Under the pieces are notes generated by a model. It searched no databases and was not told the DNA's origin. It saw only the letters and a list, made by a program, of their open reading frames with translations. Shown piece after piece: positions 46,701 to 58,006 of a stretch of 64,000 nt of DNA; positions within the stretch are counted from its first letter, which is position 1; each line of letters starts with the position of its first letter. Source of the stretch: Sordaria brevicollis (lineage: Eukaryota; Ascomycota; Sordariomycetes; Sordariales; Sordariaceae); the NCBI GenBank assembly GCA_033439795.1, contig JAUTDP010000005.1, positions 1,703,001 through 1,767,000 of the forward strand, given 5' to 3'. The translations under genes were made by a program, and so were the position numbers.

Positions 46701-49100
46701 TTAAAGGAAGGGAGAGAAGAAAAGGCATTAAAGGATTAATATTAAAAATAAATATAAATAGGTTAATACTTATTATAAATATAGGAATTGGAAGTTATTT
46801 TAATACCGTTAAGTTAATTCCTAGCGGTCTTTAAAATAGGGTTAGAAATTTAATTAAAATTTTTAGAAAAACCTTTACCTTCGTAATTACTATTAAATTT
46901 TTAAAATATAATAATAAATTTAGAGGATAAAAAGTATTATTTAACGTCCCTAACCCTAGATAATATATTAATTTCCTTTCTAATTAACGGTTTTTCGAAA
47001 TTTAATGAAGATTTATAATTAATTATAAATTAATACTTTAATTAAGTAACGTTATTCCTCGCCGGGCGGAAAAGCCATCCTATAAGTCTTTAAAGAGATA
47101 TAGTTATAGATTAAATATTCTTAAAAGAGATATAAAAAAAGGGAATCGAAATCGATCCCAATTACGATTTTAAATTAAAATTAATAAAGAAAAAGGTTAA
47201 TTATTTATAGAAATAAAACTTATTAAAAACCCTTTACTAATTAAACTTTTTACTACTCTTAAATTACTATTATAAATTCTTTTTATACTTTATAAGGGAA
47301 TTATTCGTTATTACCGAAAAGGAATATTTAATAAAGTATTATAAAATAAAATTTTAAAAATAGGTAAATATTAGGGAAATATTCGGTAAAGAAGTTCTAA
47401 AGTTATAATAAATTTATATTTATAAATTCGACCAAAATAATAAATTTTAGAAATATAAAATTCGATTAATAATAAAAAGAGATTAATAAATTAAAAATAG
47501 GATTCGAAAAACTTACGTAACTATATTAGTAATTAAATCGTTTTATATTTTTATAATTATTATTACGTACTTTAACTTCGATTTAATTTAATACGATATA
47601 AAAAATACTTTTATTAATATTCTATTAAATAAATTAATATATATACGAATTCTTCTTAAGTATTAAAAGAAAAGTTAAATAATCCGTTTACTTCGAACGC
47701 TATATAATCTACGGAAATTACTTTTCTTATAATAATAGGAACTTATTAAAACCTTTATAATTATAAATATATCCCCTATCCTTTTTAAATTTAATATTCT
47801 ATATAGGGATAACGTTTTCCTATTCTTTTACGTCGATAATATTATTATTATTTATTTAAATAAAAATAAAAAGGTCGTTATAATTAAGGGGGTAATTGTT
47901 ACCTTATAAAAGAAATATAAATTTACCGGCGGAAAAGAATTAAAATAGTTCTTAAAAATCGAAATTATTTATAACCGTAAAAAACGGTTAATTTAATTAT
48001 TTTAATGCGAATATATTAAAAAGATTATAGAGAAGGTTAAAGGGACGAAAAAGTTTTTTTAAATTTTTATAATTAAAGAAGAATTAATACCCTACGAAAA
48101 TAAAATATTACTTTATAAAATTATAGCCTATTAGGTTAAAATTGGCTCTATCTTCTATATCGCTATTACTACGCACTTAAACGTTATTTTCCTTATCTTT
48201 AAATTCGCTCGGTTTAATTCTAACCCCAATTTAATATATTATAGGGCTATAAATCGAATCCTCCTTTATTTATTATCGATTTAAAATTACGCTTTCTAAT
48301 TAGGTAGATTTAATAAATAGGACTTCTATATAATAATTAATTCCTCTTTTATAAATAATTCCTTTAATTATAAGAATTCCTAGGCATTTATATTAAGGCT
48401 ATTAAATATAATGGTCAATTAGCGTATTAATAAATAAAATATAATAATTACTTCTTTTATAGAAATAGAATTATTATCCTTTAATTAGGGCGCTAAAGAA
48501 ATTATCTATATTCGCCGTTTTCTAAATAAATTAACTATAAATTTAAATTAATAAACTACGCCTATAAAATATAATAATAAATAAACAATTCGATTTATAA
48601 TTAAAGAGGGTATATAATTAATAATTAAATTAAAATATATTAATATATATAAATATTAATTACGCTAAGTATAAGAGAAAAACCTTATCGACGTTATTTA
48701 TATCCCTATTAAAGAGTAAATTATAAATAGCCTTATAAAGAGTTTTAAACTTACGGACCACGCTATTTCGATAATATAATTAGGGTTCGTCGAATTTTAA
48801 CGCCCTTTAACGAAATTATAAGAGATTATTAATATATTTATTGTAATAAGGATATTTAGAGAAATAAATTCGGAAAAGGAGGATAAGGGTTTTTAAGAGG
48901 AAATAAACGAAGAGGAGGTTATAAGTAAATTAATAAATAAACTTTATAATCTACTTAAAAATTAACGTAATAAATAAGGACTTTAGAATTATTATTATAA
49001 TAATTTAATTATAGAGGTATAAAACTCTAGGAGGTAAATAGATTATAGGGTATTTTTAGGTAAATCTAGCGCTAATTTGTAGCCTAGATCTAAAGGGGTG

Positions 49101-49272
49101 TATTACAATACTGGGTAGCCCACTCTAGGAGGATAGAGTATACGTGACTATAACCGAGGTCTGGAGTTTGAGGGATTTTACAGTGACCAGAGATCTGCAC
49201 GTCTGCAGAGTCTTACACAGTTACACACAATCAAGCCTTCTTTGCTGCCCCAATATTACCGCTATTATCACA
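49101..49272 (+). repeat. 3' LTR of the copia element (mosaic)
   Basis: It aligns without gaps to 43619-43790 at an offset of 5482. Its inner part (to about 49168) is RIP-mutated and its outer part (from 49181) is clean. Confidence 0.92.
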
Positions 49273-49277
49273 ATATG

Positions 49278-50669
49278 TTTCAGCAATCAAACTCCTCGTC
49301 GGTTCTCCATCCGAAGCTGGCGCCGCAACTTGAAACTTCAACGACAAGAAAGAACCTCGATGGCTGGCCGAAATTCGAAAATCACGAAATGCGATTGGAA
49401 TTTGGAAAAGAGGTGAAAGAGCAAGTTGTTACTGGTTGAAAGAGACAAAAAGGTGGGATAGACCCTGTCGGCAGCTCGGGCGCTAGCGCGGGCCACAACT
49501 TGCTCAAACCCACTCGCGAATCTCACGCTTTACCGAGAGTGGCTTAGTGGCTTGCCATTTACACAACCCTAAAGGGTTAGGCGTGTCAGCATTTCCAGAA
49601 AGTGTGACCCCACTTTGGAGCTCCAGCTCTGTTGCCCCACACTTGTTGTTGAACTTCAACATTGAAAGTTCGCGGACAACGAGATGATGGGAAGACACTT
49701 CAGTTCATGAGATCCAAATAGAAGGTTTCGGTGAGGATCGTGCTTGTGAAACCGCAACATGTTTCCAAATGACTGGAAACCTGGAATATGGAATGGAAAC
49801 AATGCGAACCAAGGGATCCCGTTCCTGCCTCGTTGGTGCAACTCGAACCCCTTCGCTCCTTCCCCTTCCCCTTTGGCCGGAAACATCGCGTCGTGTTTGC
49901 GCAAGTTTGTGGAGCAGGACAAATCCAACTGGGACCGAACGATCAAGAGGCACAGCAGGATCCAACCCCATGGTGCGGTGAGGGGAGTCTCACCTTGTGA
50001 GATACTCAGATCCGCGAATTCGTCAACTTCAAACTTCCATTTGGAATTCTAGTGACACAAAGTCAGTGTTTGTCCCGACAATCCATCCTGTGATCTGGTC
50101 ATGACGGGAAGCAAAAGAGTTCCAAAACGTGCTTCTCCCGAATCATCGGATGAGGCTCTCCGTGGTACCTGAATATCCGCCGCATGGTTTGCATTCCACG
50201 CGGGATCCTGTTTCCAGTTCTCGTTCTAGATCCACCTGACTTTAAAATGTTGAAACAGGTCACAAAAAGCAGGAGCATTGTTTCCGTTGGTTACTTCCAA
50301 GTGGAAGCAATCCATGGTGTTGGTGTTGTTGTTGGACCCTTCCAGCCTTCCCGGGGCGCCGGGGCTTGCATTTGCATATTCCACATATCCCGCAGTTCGG
50401 GTCCCTTGTCTCTTGCAGCCGTCCCGTTGCGCCTCGCTCTGCAGCCCTTTATTACTTCTACCTCCCCCTTCCCTGCATCCTGCTTCCACTTCTTTTTTTT
50501 TCTTTCTGATTTTCCCATTCTCCAAACTTCAAACCACTTTCACTCGACACCAAAGACAATCTCTGTCGCATACCACTCCAGTACAACAACCAGCGGCGCA
50601 TACCGACATCCTCCTTTTCCACCACCAAAAACCAACTCCAAACCAAACCCCCCACCAAAACCATCCACA
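49278..50669. other. right flank of the retrotransposon and BIM1-like gene promoter
   Basis: About 1.4 kb of normal composition. The last 150 bases are C/A-rich (CCACC, CAACCA), typical of a Neurospora 5' leader. Open frames here are short or lack an ATG; a long frame joined to the downstream gene begins far upstream and contains UTR-like sequence. Confidence 0.45.
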
Positions 50670-51417
50670 ATGCGCGCCTCCCTCCTCCTCTCCCTCGGTC
50701 TCTCGACCCTCACCTCCGCCCACTTCGCCCTCAACCACCCCACCTCCCTCGAAGGCTCCTCCATCGACGAATCCAAAGAAGACACGGCCCCCTGCGGCGC
50801 CCTTGTCCCTTCCCTGGCCTCTACCGACCCCAAGATTACCATCAGCGACTTCCACGTCGACGGCGATTACATTGCGCTCCACTCGGGCCATCCGCAATAT
50901 AACTGGCTGTTCCGCGGTTCCGTCCAGGAGCTGAGCGAGGGCAACTGGACGCAGCTTTACCCCATCTTCCAGCAGAGCGGGCTGGGTGATTTGTGCCAGC
51001 AAAAGGTTACCGTGCCGAAGGGGTGGGTGGGGAAGAAGGGTGTTGTGGGGGTGGTGGGTAGTTCGGGGGATGGGACTTTGTTCCAGGTGAGTTCTTTCTA
51101 CTATGCTTGATGTGGAAGGAAAAAGATGGATGGTGGAAGAGAAAAGGGGAAGAATGCTAATGAAATGACCGAAATAACAGTGCGCCGTCGTCAACTTCGT
51201 CGAGGGATCCAACTCCAACGTGCCCAACACTTGCACCAACAGCACCGGCGTCACGGCCGATTACACCAGCGATGCGACGCTGAGCGCCTTGGTTGGCGAG
51301 GATGTGCAGACTGGTAATCAGGATAACAAGACGGACGAGAGTGCGGGTGTCGTTGTCCGTGCTGGAGGCGTCGCGGCGATGGCCGCGGCTGTGGTTGCTG
51401 GTGTTATGATGCTTTGA
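50670..51417 (+). CDS. GPI-anchored BIM1/X325-like copper-binding protein (LPMO-related)
   Basis: Model: exon 1 50670-51086 (139 codons), intron 51087-51180 (94 nt, GTGAGT, GCTAATG, ACAG), exon 2 51181-51417, giving 217 aa. A signal peptide of 17 residues (ending TSA) would leave H18 as the mature N-terminus (HFALNHPTSLEGSS), the first residue of a copper histidine brace as in LPMO-like proteins. ESKEDTAPCGA, an HSGHPQYNW stretch, GLGDLCQQ and the CAVVNFV cysteine follow the BIM1/X325 pattern. The C-terminus has a Ser/Gly stretch and a 20-residue hydrophobic tail (AMAAAVVAGVMML end), a GPI-anchor signal. Known relatives are cell-surface proteins in copper uptake that lack polysaccharide oxidation. 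Family is recalled, not searched. An upstream in-frame extension exists, but the ATG directly before the signal peptide is the natural start. Confidence 0.85.
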
Positions 51418-52544
51418 GCTAGGGCTTGAAGGAAAAAGAAGAGATCGCGGAAGGCATACCAAAAGAGCTAATGGACATAGTATAGCGTATGCCTGCGGCA
51501 GCGCTGTTTAACTGATGACACAATATGAATAATAATGGCCATGTCGGAACTCCGGTGGTGATGATGATGATGATGGTGATGGGGCCAAGCAGTTTGGACT
51601 TTCGCAGTTTCAGACTCAATTTGCCCATCACATGGCGATCCAAGAGATCGGGAAAGGTAGTTTACAAACGGAATTCCGTCTTCCATACTGACAAGACATA
51701 CAAAAACGCGCATGTTGCTTTCCAAAGATGGAGAAGATGACAAGTGGCATTGGCTTTTTTTATTTTTTTTGCCGTGAGAAAGTCAGAACCTCTTTCATTC
51801 ATGGGGAAGTTTCTACTGTTCTACAAGCCCTCCTAAAGGTAAGCTATCATGGAGTCTAAATAACTTGGAAATCAGAGTGTATTCTCAGCTTGACTGATCA
51901 ACAACCACCAACGAGCTACACAAGAAAGATAGATGTCTGTGTCACTCGATTTCAGTTACTAAAGCGATCTAGATGCCTTTCATGTTTACAGATGATTGTC
52001 GAAGTGGTTTTGGTGAACTTAACTCGCCAAGGAATGTCCACGAACTGAAAGCAAATGGCGAGTACCAATATCTGGCAATAAGCACGGCATATCCTAACCT
52101 GCTTCTACAGAATGATATCAGGCCTATAACGAACAGTGGAAAGCCAAGATCTGTTGTTTGTGAAATAGTTTTCCTTCTTCGGTTCCGTTTTTTATTTTTT
52201 TTATTTTTTTTAATTTTTTTATTTTTTTATTTTTTTATTTCATGTGATGGTGCTATGTACAGATGTCCGTAAAGCCGGGTTGTTTGCGATGTCGAGTCTA
52301 TCTGGACTGAGATGCGTCAGGCACTAACAGAAACAGTTGCGACTCCGAGGCAAAATCTGTTAGTAAGGAGTGAACAGCCCCGGCCGGTCTTAGAACAGTT
52401 CATTGGACGTTTTGAGTTTCCGGTTTCAATGATGCTTGTTACAATCCGATTCTTCAAACCTCCTAGTCGTGTTCATTCGAGAACTCGTCCACAAGGGCGG
52501 TATCTATCATAGTCTCACCGATATTGTTGTTGCGAGTTTCCGAT
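51418..52544. other. intergenic region with short simple repeats
   Basis: About 1.1 kb between the BIM1-like gene and the MITE. It contains a GAT-rich microsatellite at about 51560-51580 and a T-rich tract (T6-8 runs broken by A) at 52188-52240. No gene is supported. Confidence 0.5.
52188..52240. repeat. T-rich low-complexity tract
   Basis: Runs of six to nine T separated by single or double A. It is a simple repeat and could be a footprint of an old poly(A) insertion on the minus strand, though no flanking element is visible. Confidence 0.7.
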
Positions 52545-52546
52545 TA

Positions 52547-52571
52547 CAGTAGACACCCTAGTAAATGCAAC
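52547..52571 (+). repeat. left MITE terminal inverted repeat
   Basis: It is an inverted match to 57111-57135 (23 of 25 bases) and is preceded by TA. Confidence 0.85.
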
Positions 52572-52657
52572 TAATCTGGGCCACAATTTTTCTTGCATTT
52601 AATGGGCACTTGCATTTATTGGTTTCTAGGTATAGAGTATCCTCCCCGTGAAGCAAC

Positions 52658-55600
52658 GAAAATCTTGGATATATAGACTACTTTTCTTGCGCACATAGAC
52701 CATACCCACTTTTAACGCTGAGTAAGCCGCGCCAGCCACAACGCACGCACCAACGCAGCGCTCATTACAATGCTTATAGTGTATACCACCAAATCGATGT
52801 TATTTATTTACGTAAAGTTATTTAGAGACCGCGTAACACTCGATTATTTATTTATTATAGCGGTTAATACGGTTCTTGCCAATTTAATTAAAGGTTTTAC
52901 TACTATATTAATTATTATATTAATTACCCTTACCCTTGCCCAAAATATACGTACCCACTTTGATTTTAATATTTATACTTATATTTAACGTACTTATATT
53001 TAACGTATTATTAATTACCCTAATTATAATACTTAGTGTAAAATTGCTAATTAGGGGGTTGGGTAACTAATAATAAAAGTAATATTATAATTTATTATCC
53101 CTTTTATTATTAATTAAAGGGGGGCGGTTTATTATAATATTGGGGTAGTTACTTAATAATTATTAGTATTTTATAATTATAATTAAATTATTAGGGAAAA
53201 AATTATTGCGGGTAAGGAGAGGGGGAAGGCGCTCTAATTTTTTATAAAGGAGTTAGAACTTTATAGAGAGAGGGTATAGGAAATATTAATATTCGCGGTA
53301 TTTATTATAATATTTATTATAACGCTAGTAACAGTCCTATAATAATTAATATTATTAATAACGGCGTTATAATATTTAATATTAATATAATTAACGTTCT
53401 AATTAATTAAGAAGTATTATAATTAGCCTCTAATATTATATATAACGCTGCTTAGTCCTTTAAGGGGAGGTTATTTTAAAAATTACCCTCTTTTATTTAC
53501 GCGGGCTTTTAAATCGCTACCTTATTTCCCTTCCCTTTATTTCTACTTTTATTATAATTACGATTGTAATTACTATATTAAATAATTAATACCCTATTTT
53601 TTATATTACGAAGCGTTATTTTAGTAGGATTAATACTATTTTCGTTATAGGAAAGTATATGAATATTATTATAATAATCGCGGTCGATAAATGTAATAGC
53701 AGTAGGGTATAAATAATAATTATTTTTAAATATTTATAATTTGTATATATTTGGGTTTATAAAATCGCGTTCCGAAATTTTATATATATAAATTATAAAG
53801 TTTAAATTGGGGATTACCGCTTTACGTCGGCAATTAATTAAAGGTACGGAATCCTTAATGGTATAAGTACGTTATTTAGCCTTTATTAACGAGTTATAAC
53901 CTCTATTTATTATTAATTACTAATAGGGGTCGATATTTTATATAAAGAGGGTATATAGGGGATCTATTTATAATAATTTTAAAATAAAATATTTATATAG
54001 TAAGCTATATTATTTAGTAAATTCCCCTTTATACGTAGTAATTGGGTTTTAAATAGGGTTATCGAGCTAATCGTTATAAGCGTAGCGGTATTAATATTAT
54101 AAGAGTTTGAAGGTATATAGTAGAATCTATATAAAAAAATTAATTTAAATATATTTATATAATAATAATAAATAATATAAAACCTACTTTTAATAATAAA
54201 TTATTAAATATATTAACTTTTTTATATTTTAATATAATAAATTACTTTACTATTGCGCATTTAACGTTATACTCCCTCCTTTAGGAGCGGTAAATACTTT
54301 GTATATATTCGTATAATTAATTTAACGAAAATAGGTAATTCTTAAATAAGCGTTTAATAGTTTTATACGTAAATTCGATTCGGTTAGTAATTGTAATACT
54401 ATAATTATAAAGCTTAAATATAATATAATTACTAAATTCCTCTATTTATAATAGATAATACTTATATAAATATATTAATAATATTAGGTTGAAAAAAAAA
54501 ATAATTAGCGAAAAGGGTATATTATTTTTTATAAGGGATTTTTTCTTATTAGTTTATCTTTTAAATTCGTTATATAATAATTATTATACCCGTTTAAAAT
54601 AACCCTCATTATTAGCGTAAATTACTTATTTCTATACTTTAAGGAAATTTTTATATATATTAGTATAGAATCGACGAACTAAATTATAACGAAGGATTTT
54701 ACGATTACGTAGAATAGTAATATTAATTAGTAGCTTTTTAATTATTTATCGTACTTTTTAACTATCGTTAAGCTATTGGGTAAAGTGGTCGGTAATAGTA
54801 ATATCGTTAAACTCTTTTAGGTTATCCTCCTTTAAATTATTATCGACGTATTTATCGATATTATTATTATTTTTAATAATAATAGTGGGTCCTCTATACG
54901 ATAGTGGGTCGGGGCTATAGTCGTTTAAATCCCGAACCGTTAGCGGGGGATTTAATATATTAGTATTCGGGGCTAATTTAATACTATTTGGTTAAATCTA
55001 TTTCTTTTTAATATAATAATTTATATTCTTTATAATATATTATACGTAAAGTTAATAAAATACGTTTAAATAGGTAGTAATAGCTATTTTTTTAAACCCT
55101 TTATTGAAATTATTAATAAAGACCGCTAGGTTGGGAATTTCGTAATCCGTTTAAAGTTTTTTAAAGTAATTAAATTACTACTCGAAATTCTTTTATTTCT
55201 TTCTATTAGAAAAATTAAACGCTACATTGAAGTTTTTACCCAATATATCGACGCCGGTAATATTAAACAACGGGAGGTTAAAACGGTTAATTTATTTAAA
55301 TAAATAAAAGATAGGGGTTAATATTAGTTATAGTATGAAAAAAAAGTAAGTAGTAAAAAAAAAAAAAAAGGGGAGTTAAAATTAACCCCCTATAGTATAA
55401 ATGGATTTATTTATATAATAATAAAAATTAAAATATAGATGGATTTATTTATATAATAATAGAAGTATTAATTTTATTTACTTTATATATATTATCGATT
55501 AATAATATATAGGGATTTTTCTTTTATATTTTTAAATATTAATCGAAGGTTTAGAATATTCGTATAACCCTCTTACCTTTATTATATTCGATAAAATATT

Positions 55601-56888
55601 TAATATTATATTATTCCTTATATTATTTTAATAAATTAATAAGTATTTTAATAAATATATTAAGATTATATTTTACGCGCCGTATATTATATTAAATATT
55701 GTTTACTTTATTAGGTATAATAGGGATTCGAAAACTATAAAGTTTAATTAATAAATTATTATTAATAATAATTAAAAGTAAAGAAATATTCTTATTATTA
55801 TCGAAGGTACCGTTAAAGTAATAAGTAATTTAACGAACGTTTATTCTAATGTAAATTAATAACTTTTCGATAGTAATTTTAACCGAATCCTTATAATTAT
55901 GCCGAAATTACTACTTATATATTATATTATTAATAAAGTTATCGACGTCGAAGGGGTAGTTGTATTCGTTCTTTATTATTTCGGTAAATTATTAATTATC
56001 CTCCCTTTTTCTTAATATAACCTTTATTTAATATAAGTAATCGAATTTTTTAATCGTAATATTTCTAACCCTATAATTATTAGTTTTGTAAATCCCGCCG
56101 TATATATAATAATAATTAATTTATATAATAACCCCTTTTTCCCCCTTCTTTTTATTCTTTATTTAAATTATTAATAAGACGGTAAATCTTTATTATATAT
56201 AATAATTTTATAAGGTATCGAAAGTAACGATTTTATCGTTATATAGAATGGATTTCTATAAGGGAGTAACCGATAAGGGTAATAACGGCGACCGTTATTA
56301 GGAAATACGTTCGTTAAACGACTATAGTAATTGTATTCTCAACCGCTATCCTTATTCTTATTCGCAGCGGCTATAGTAGATAAAAAGGGATTATAATTCT
56401 TCGAATACTATAGTAATCCGGTCTAGAATAATTACTCGAATCGGAATAGAGGCTATTTTTATTAGGGATTTTAATAAAGTACTATTAATATAAGTTATTA
56501 TAATCGGCTTTATTAGGTTATATTAAGAATTAGAGGTTTATTTATTTGGGTTAAGTGGAAGTGTATACGCGTACGCGATTTAAGATAGAAATATAAAAAA
56601 AAATCGAGAATATAACGAGTTCGAAGATATTCGATAAAATAATAATAAAAATAACGAAATAATAATGCAAATTAATTACGTAATGGTTATTAAGAGTTAG
56701 TAATAATTTTATTTAATTACGTAGTATAATAACGGTCGCTAATAAAGTATGCGACGACGACGAGGTTGGGCTGCGATGTATATACGGTATTCTAGTGGTT
56801 GGCGGTAGCTAGCGCGGCTTACTTAGCGTTAAAAGTGGGTATAGTCTATATGCGCAAGAAAAGTGGTCTATATATCTAAGTTTTCCGG
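52658..56888 (-). mobile_element. RIP-mutated Mutator-like element (MULE) nested in the MITE
   Basis: Inner inverted repeats of about 80 bp lie at 52658-52738 and about 56806-56886 (shared blocks ATATATAGA, CACTTTTAACGC, AGTAAGCCGCGC). The interior from about 52790 to 56750 is AT-rich and TpA-rich with no intact frame. On the minus strand near 55080-55310 a fragment still reads like the MULE transposase core: NRFN-PLFNITGVD, then G-FNVAFNFSN, then TDYEIP and a later aspartate block. An imperfect 9-bp flank (TGAAGCAAC / TAAAGCAAA) may be the target duplication. Exact ends are uncertain by a few bases. Confidence 0.75.
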
Positions 56889-57110
56889 TAAAGCAAACCC
56901 CCTGTTTCCATAACGGCCTTATTAAACCTCCTATCAGGGCTGTTAGGGTGGATTTGTCAGGTGTTGGCGGTCCGAAAGCGCCAATCAAACCCCTAGATAA
57001 TTGCAAGATGGCCATTACCAGTTGCAATTTGCAGTTAGCAGTTATCACACTGTAAATAATTGCGGTCTGAAAATATCTTGCATTTTTTGGGGGGGTTGCA
57101 TTTATTGGGG

Positions 57111-57135
57111 GTTGCAATTACTAGGGTATCTACTG
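57111..57135 (-). repeat. right MITE terminal inverted repeat
   Basis: It is an inverted match to 52547-52571 and is followed by TA at 57136-57137. Confidence 0.85.
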
Positions 57136-57137
57136 TA

Positions 57138-57553
57138 CTCCATGCTTGATTCCCCTCTTTCGCTTCTCAATCCTTTTTGTTCATACTCCTCCCTTTTTGG
57201 GTCTGCGAGTCCTTCCGTCCTCTATTTGGCACCGGATCACATAGGCAGCTGAGTAGGGAGTTCGAAGCGGAGTTGAAGGCCTTCAATTCCTAGGGTAGAT
57301 AATTATCTGCAAAATTACATCCATCATACTGTCATACATACTGATACACCAAACCCTTCCCATCATTAAGCTCATCCCCTATCATCATGACCAAACTAGA
57401 ACTGAAACTCAAATCATTTCTGAAGCAAACGAAACACCAGCTAACACCGGCAAACTCCAAAACATTCCATACATGTACAAGACCCATCATAAGTCATGAT
57501 ACAGTGTTATCATGTACAATAGATGTACAAAGACGATCAGGTGTGATCATCAC
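57138..57553. other. 3' flank of the hydrophobin gene
   Basis: 416 bases between the MITE and the hydrophobin stop codon. It contains several CATGTACA-like short motifs near 57470-57535. No gene is seen. Confidence 0.4.
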
Positions 57554-58006
57554 TTAAGCCTTGGCGACAACGCCAGCGGGCTGCTGGCAGAGGAGGTCCT
57601 GGCCGAGCTGTTTGATTCAAACACTGGTTAGAATCCTGTCTGCAAATTCCATCCGGGCATTATTCGACTGGGGTACTCACAATAGGCAAGACGCAGCAGC
57701 GAGCGCGCTGGCCGACGGCAGAGCAGGCAGCCTGGAACTCGGTAGCGTTGGCGGGGACGGTGGTGGCTGTTAGGTCGCGAAAGGTGTCAGTATGTGGATT
57801 TTATTGTTCGGCATCGTGGAAGATTGGAAAGTAGACTCACGGTTCTGGCAGTCAAGGTCGGCAACACCGAGGACGTCGGTGGCGCAGCACTGAGCGGTGC
57901 CGTAGAGACCGGTGCAAGGGGTGTAGGGGACCTGACGCTCAACGACGGCGGGAGCGGCGAGAGCGACGGTGAGGAGGGAGAGGACGGTGGCGATGGTGAA
58001 CTGCAT
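57554..58006 (-). CDS. class II hydrophobin
   Basis: Model: exons 58006-57841, 57766-57681 and 57607-57554, giving 101 aa, with introns of 74 and 73 nt. A signal peptide covers about residues 1-18. The mature protein has eight cysteines at 31, 40, 41, 53, 70, 79, 80 and 91. The spacing C-8-CC-11-C-16-C-8-CC-10-C, with YTPCTGLYGTAQCC and CCVLPILGQDLLC, is the class II pattern (cerato-ulmin, HFB). Such proteins are secreted, assemble at air-water interfaces and coat hyphae or spores. Neurospora crassa has one well-known class II hydrophobin (NC2); this is probably its orthologue, which is an inference. No intact frame spans the introns, so the three-exon structure is required. About 3 kb of non-coding sequence lies upstream. 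Confidence 0.95.

Larger units (their letters stand above)
43619..49272 (+). mobile_element. RIP-destroyed Ty1/copia LTR retrotransposon, full length
   Basis: A 5654-bp element with two 172-bp LTRs (43619-43790 and 49101-49272) and a matching 5-bp flank ATATG (43614-43618 and 49273-49277). If the canonical TG end is used, each LTR starts two bases earlier and that flank match is lost. The interior is extremely AT-rich with stops in all frames. Fragments still read in copia order on the plus strand: a zinc-knuckle relic near 44660-44710, an aspartic protease relic near 45145-45200, integrase near 45770-46000, a reverse transcriptase block near 47580-47860 including a degraded YVDD box at about 47827-47842, and RNase H near 48320-48520. 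Protease-integrase-RT-RNase H order is diagnostic of Ty1/copia as opposed to Ty3/gypsy. A purine-rich AAAGGGG tract lies directly before the right LTR. Confidence 0.9.
52547..57135. mobile_element. pogo-type MITE (about 350 bp) split by a nested MULE
   Basis: Terminal inverted repeats of 25 bp (52547-52571 and 57111-57135, beginning CAGTAGAYACCCTAGTAAWT, two mismatches) are flanked by TA on both sides (52545-52546 and 57136-57137). The outer arms (about 111 bp left and 247 bp right) have ordinary composition and no RIP. Short TTGCATTTA-type subterminal repeats occur in both arms. Without the nested insertion the element would be about 350 bp and without a transposase gene, hence a MITE. The CAGT start and TA target are typical of pogo/Tigger-like elements. 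Confidence 0.75.

Noticed and set aside
43612..49272. TG...CA LTR boundaries starting at 43617
   Set aside because: Canonical TG starts are possible at 43617 and 49099, but then the 5-bp flanks do not match. The boundary two bases further in gives an exact ATATG duplication, so I used that and noted the alternative.
56809..57117. 102-codon minus-strand frame at the MITE/MULE junction
   Set aside because: It runs across the MITE arm and into the MULE inverted repeat, so it is a chance frame spanning a transposon boundary.
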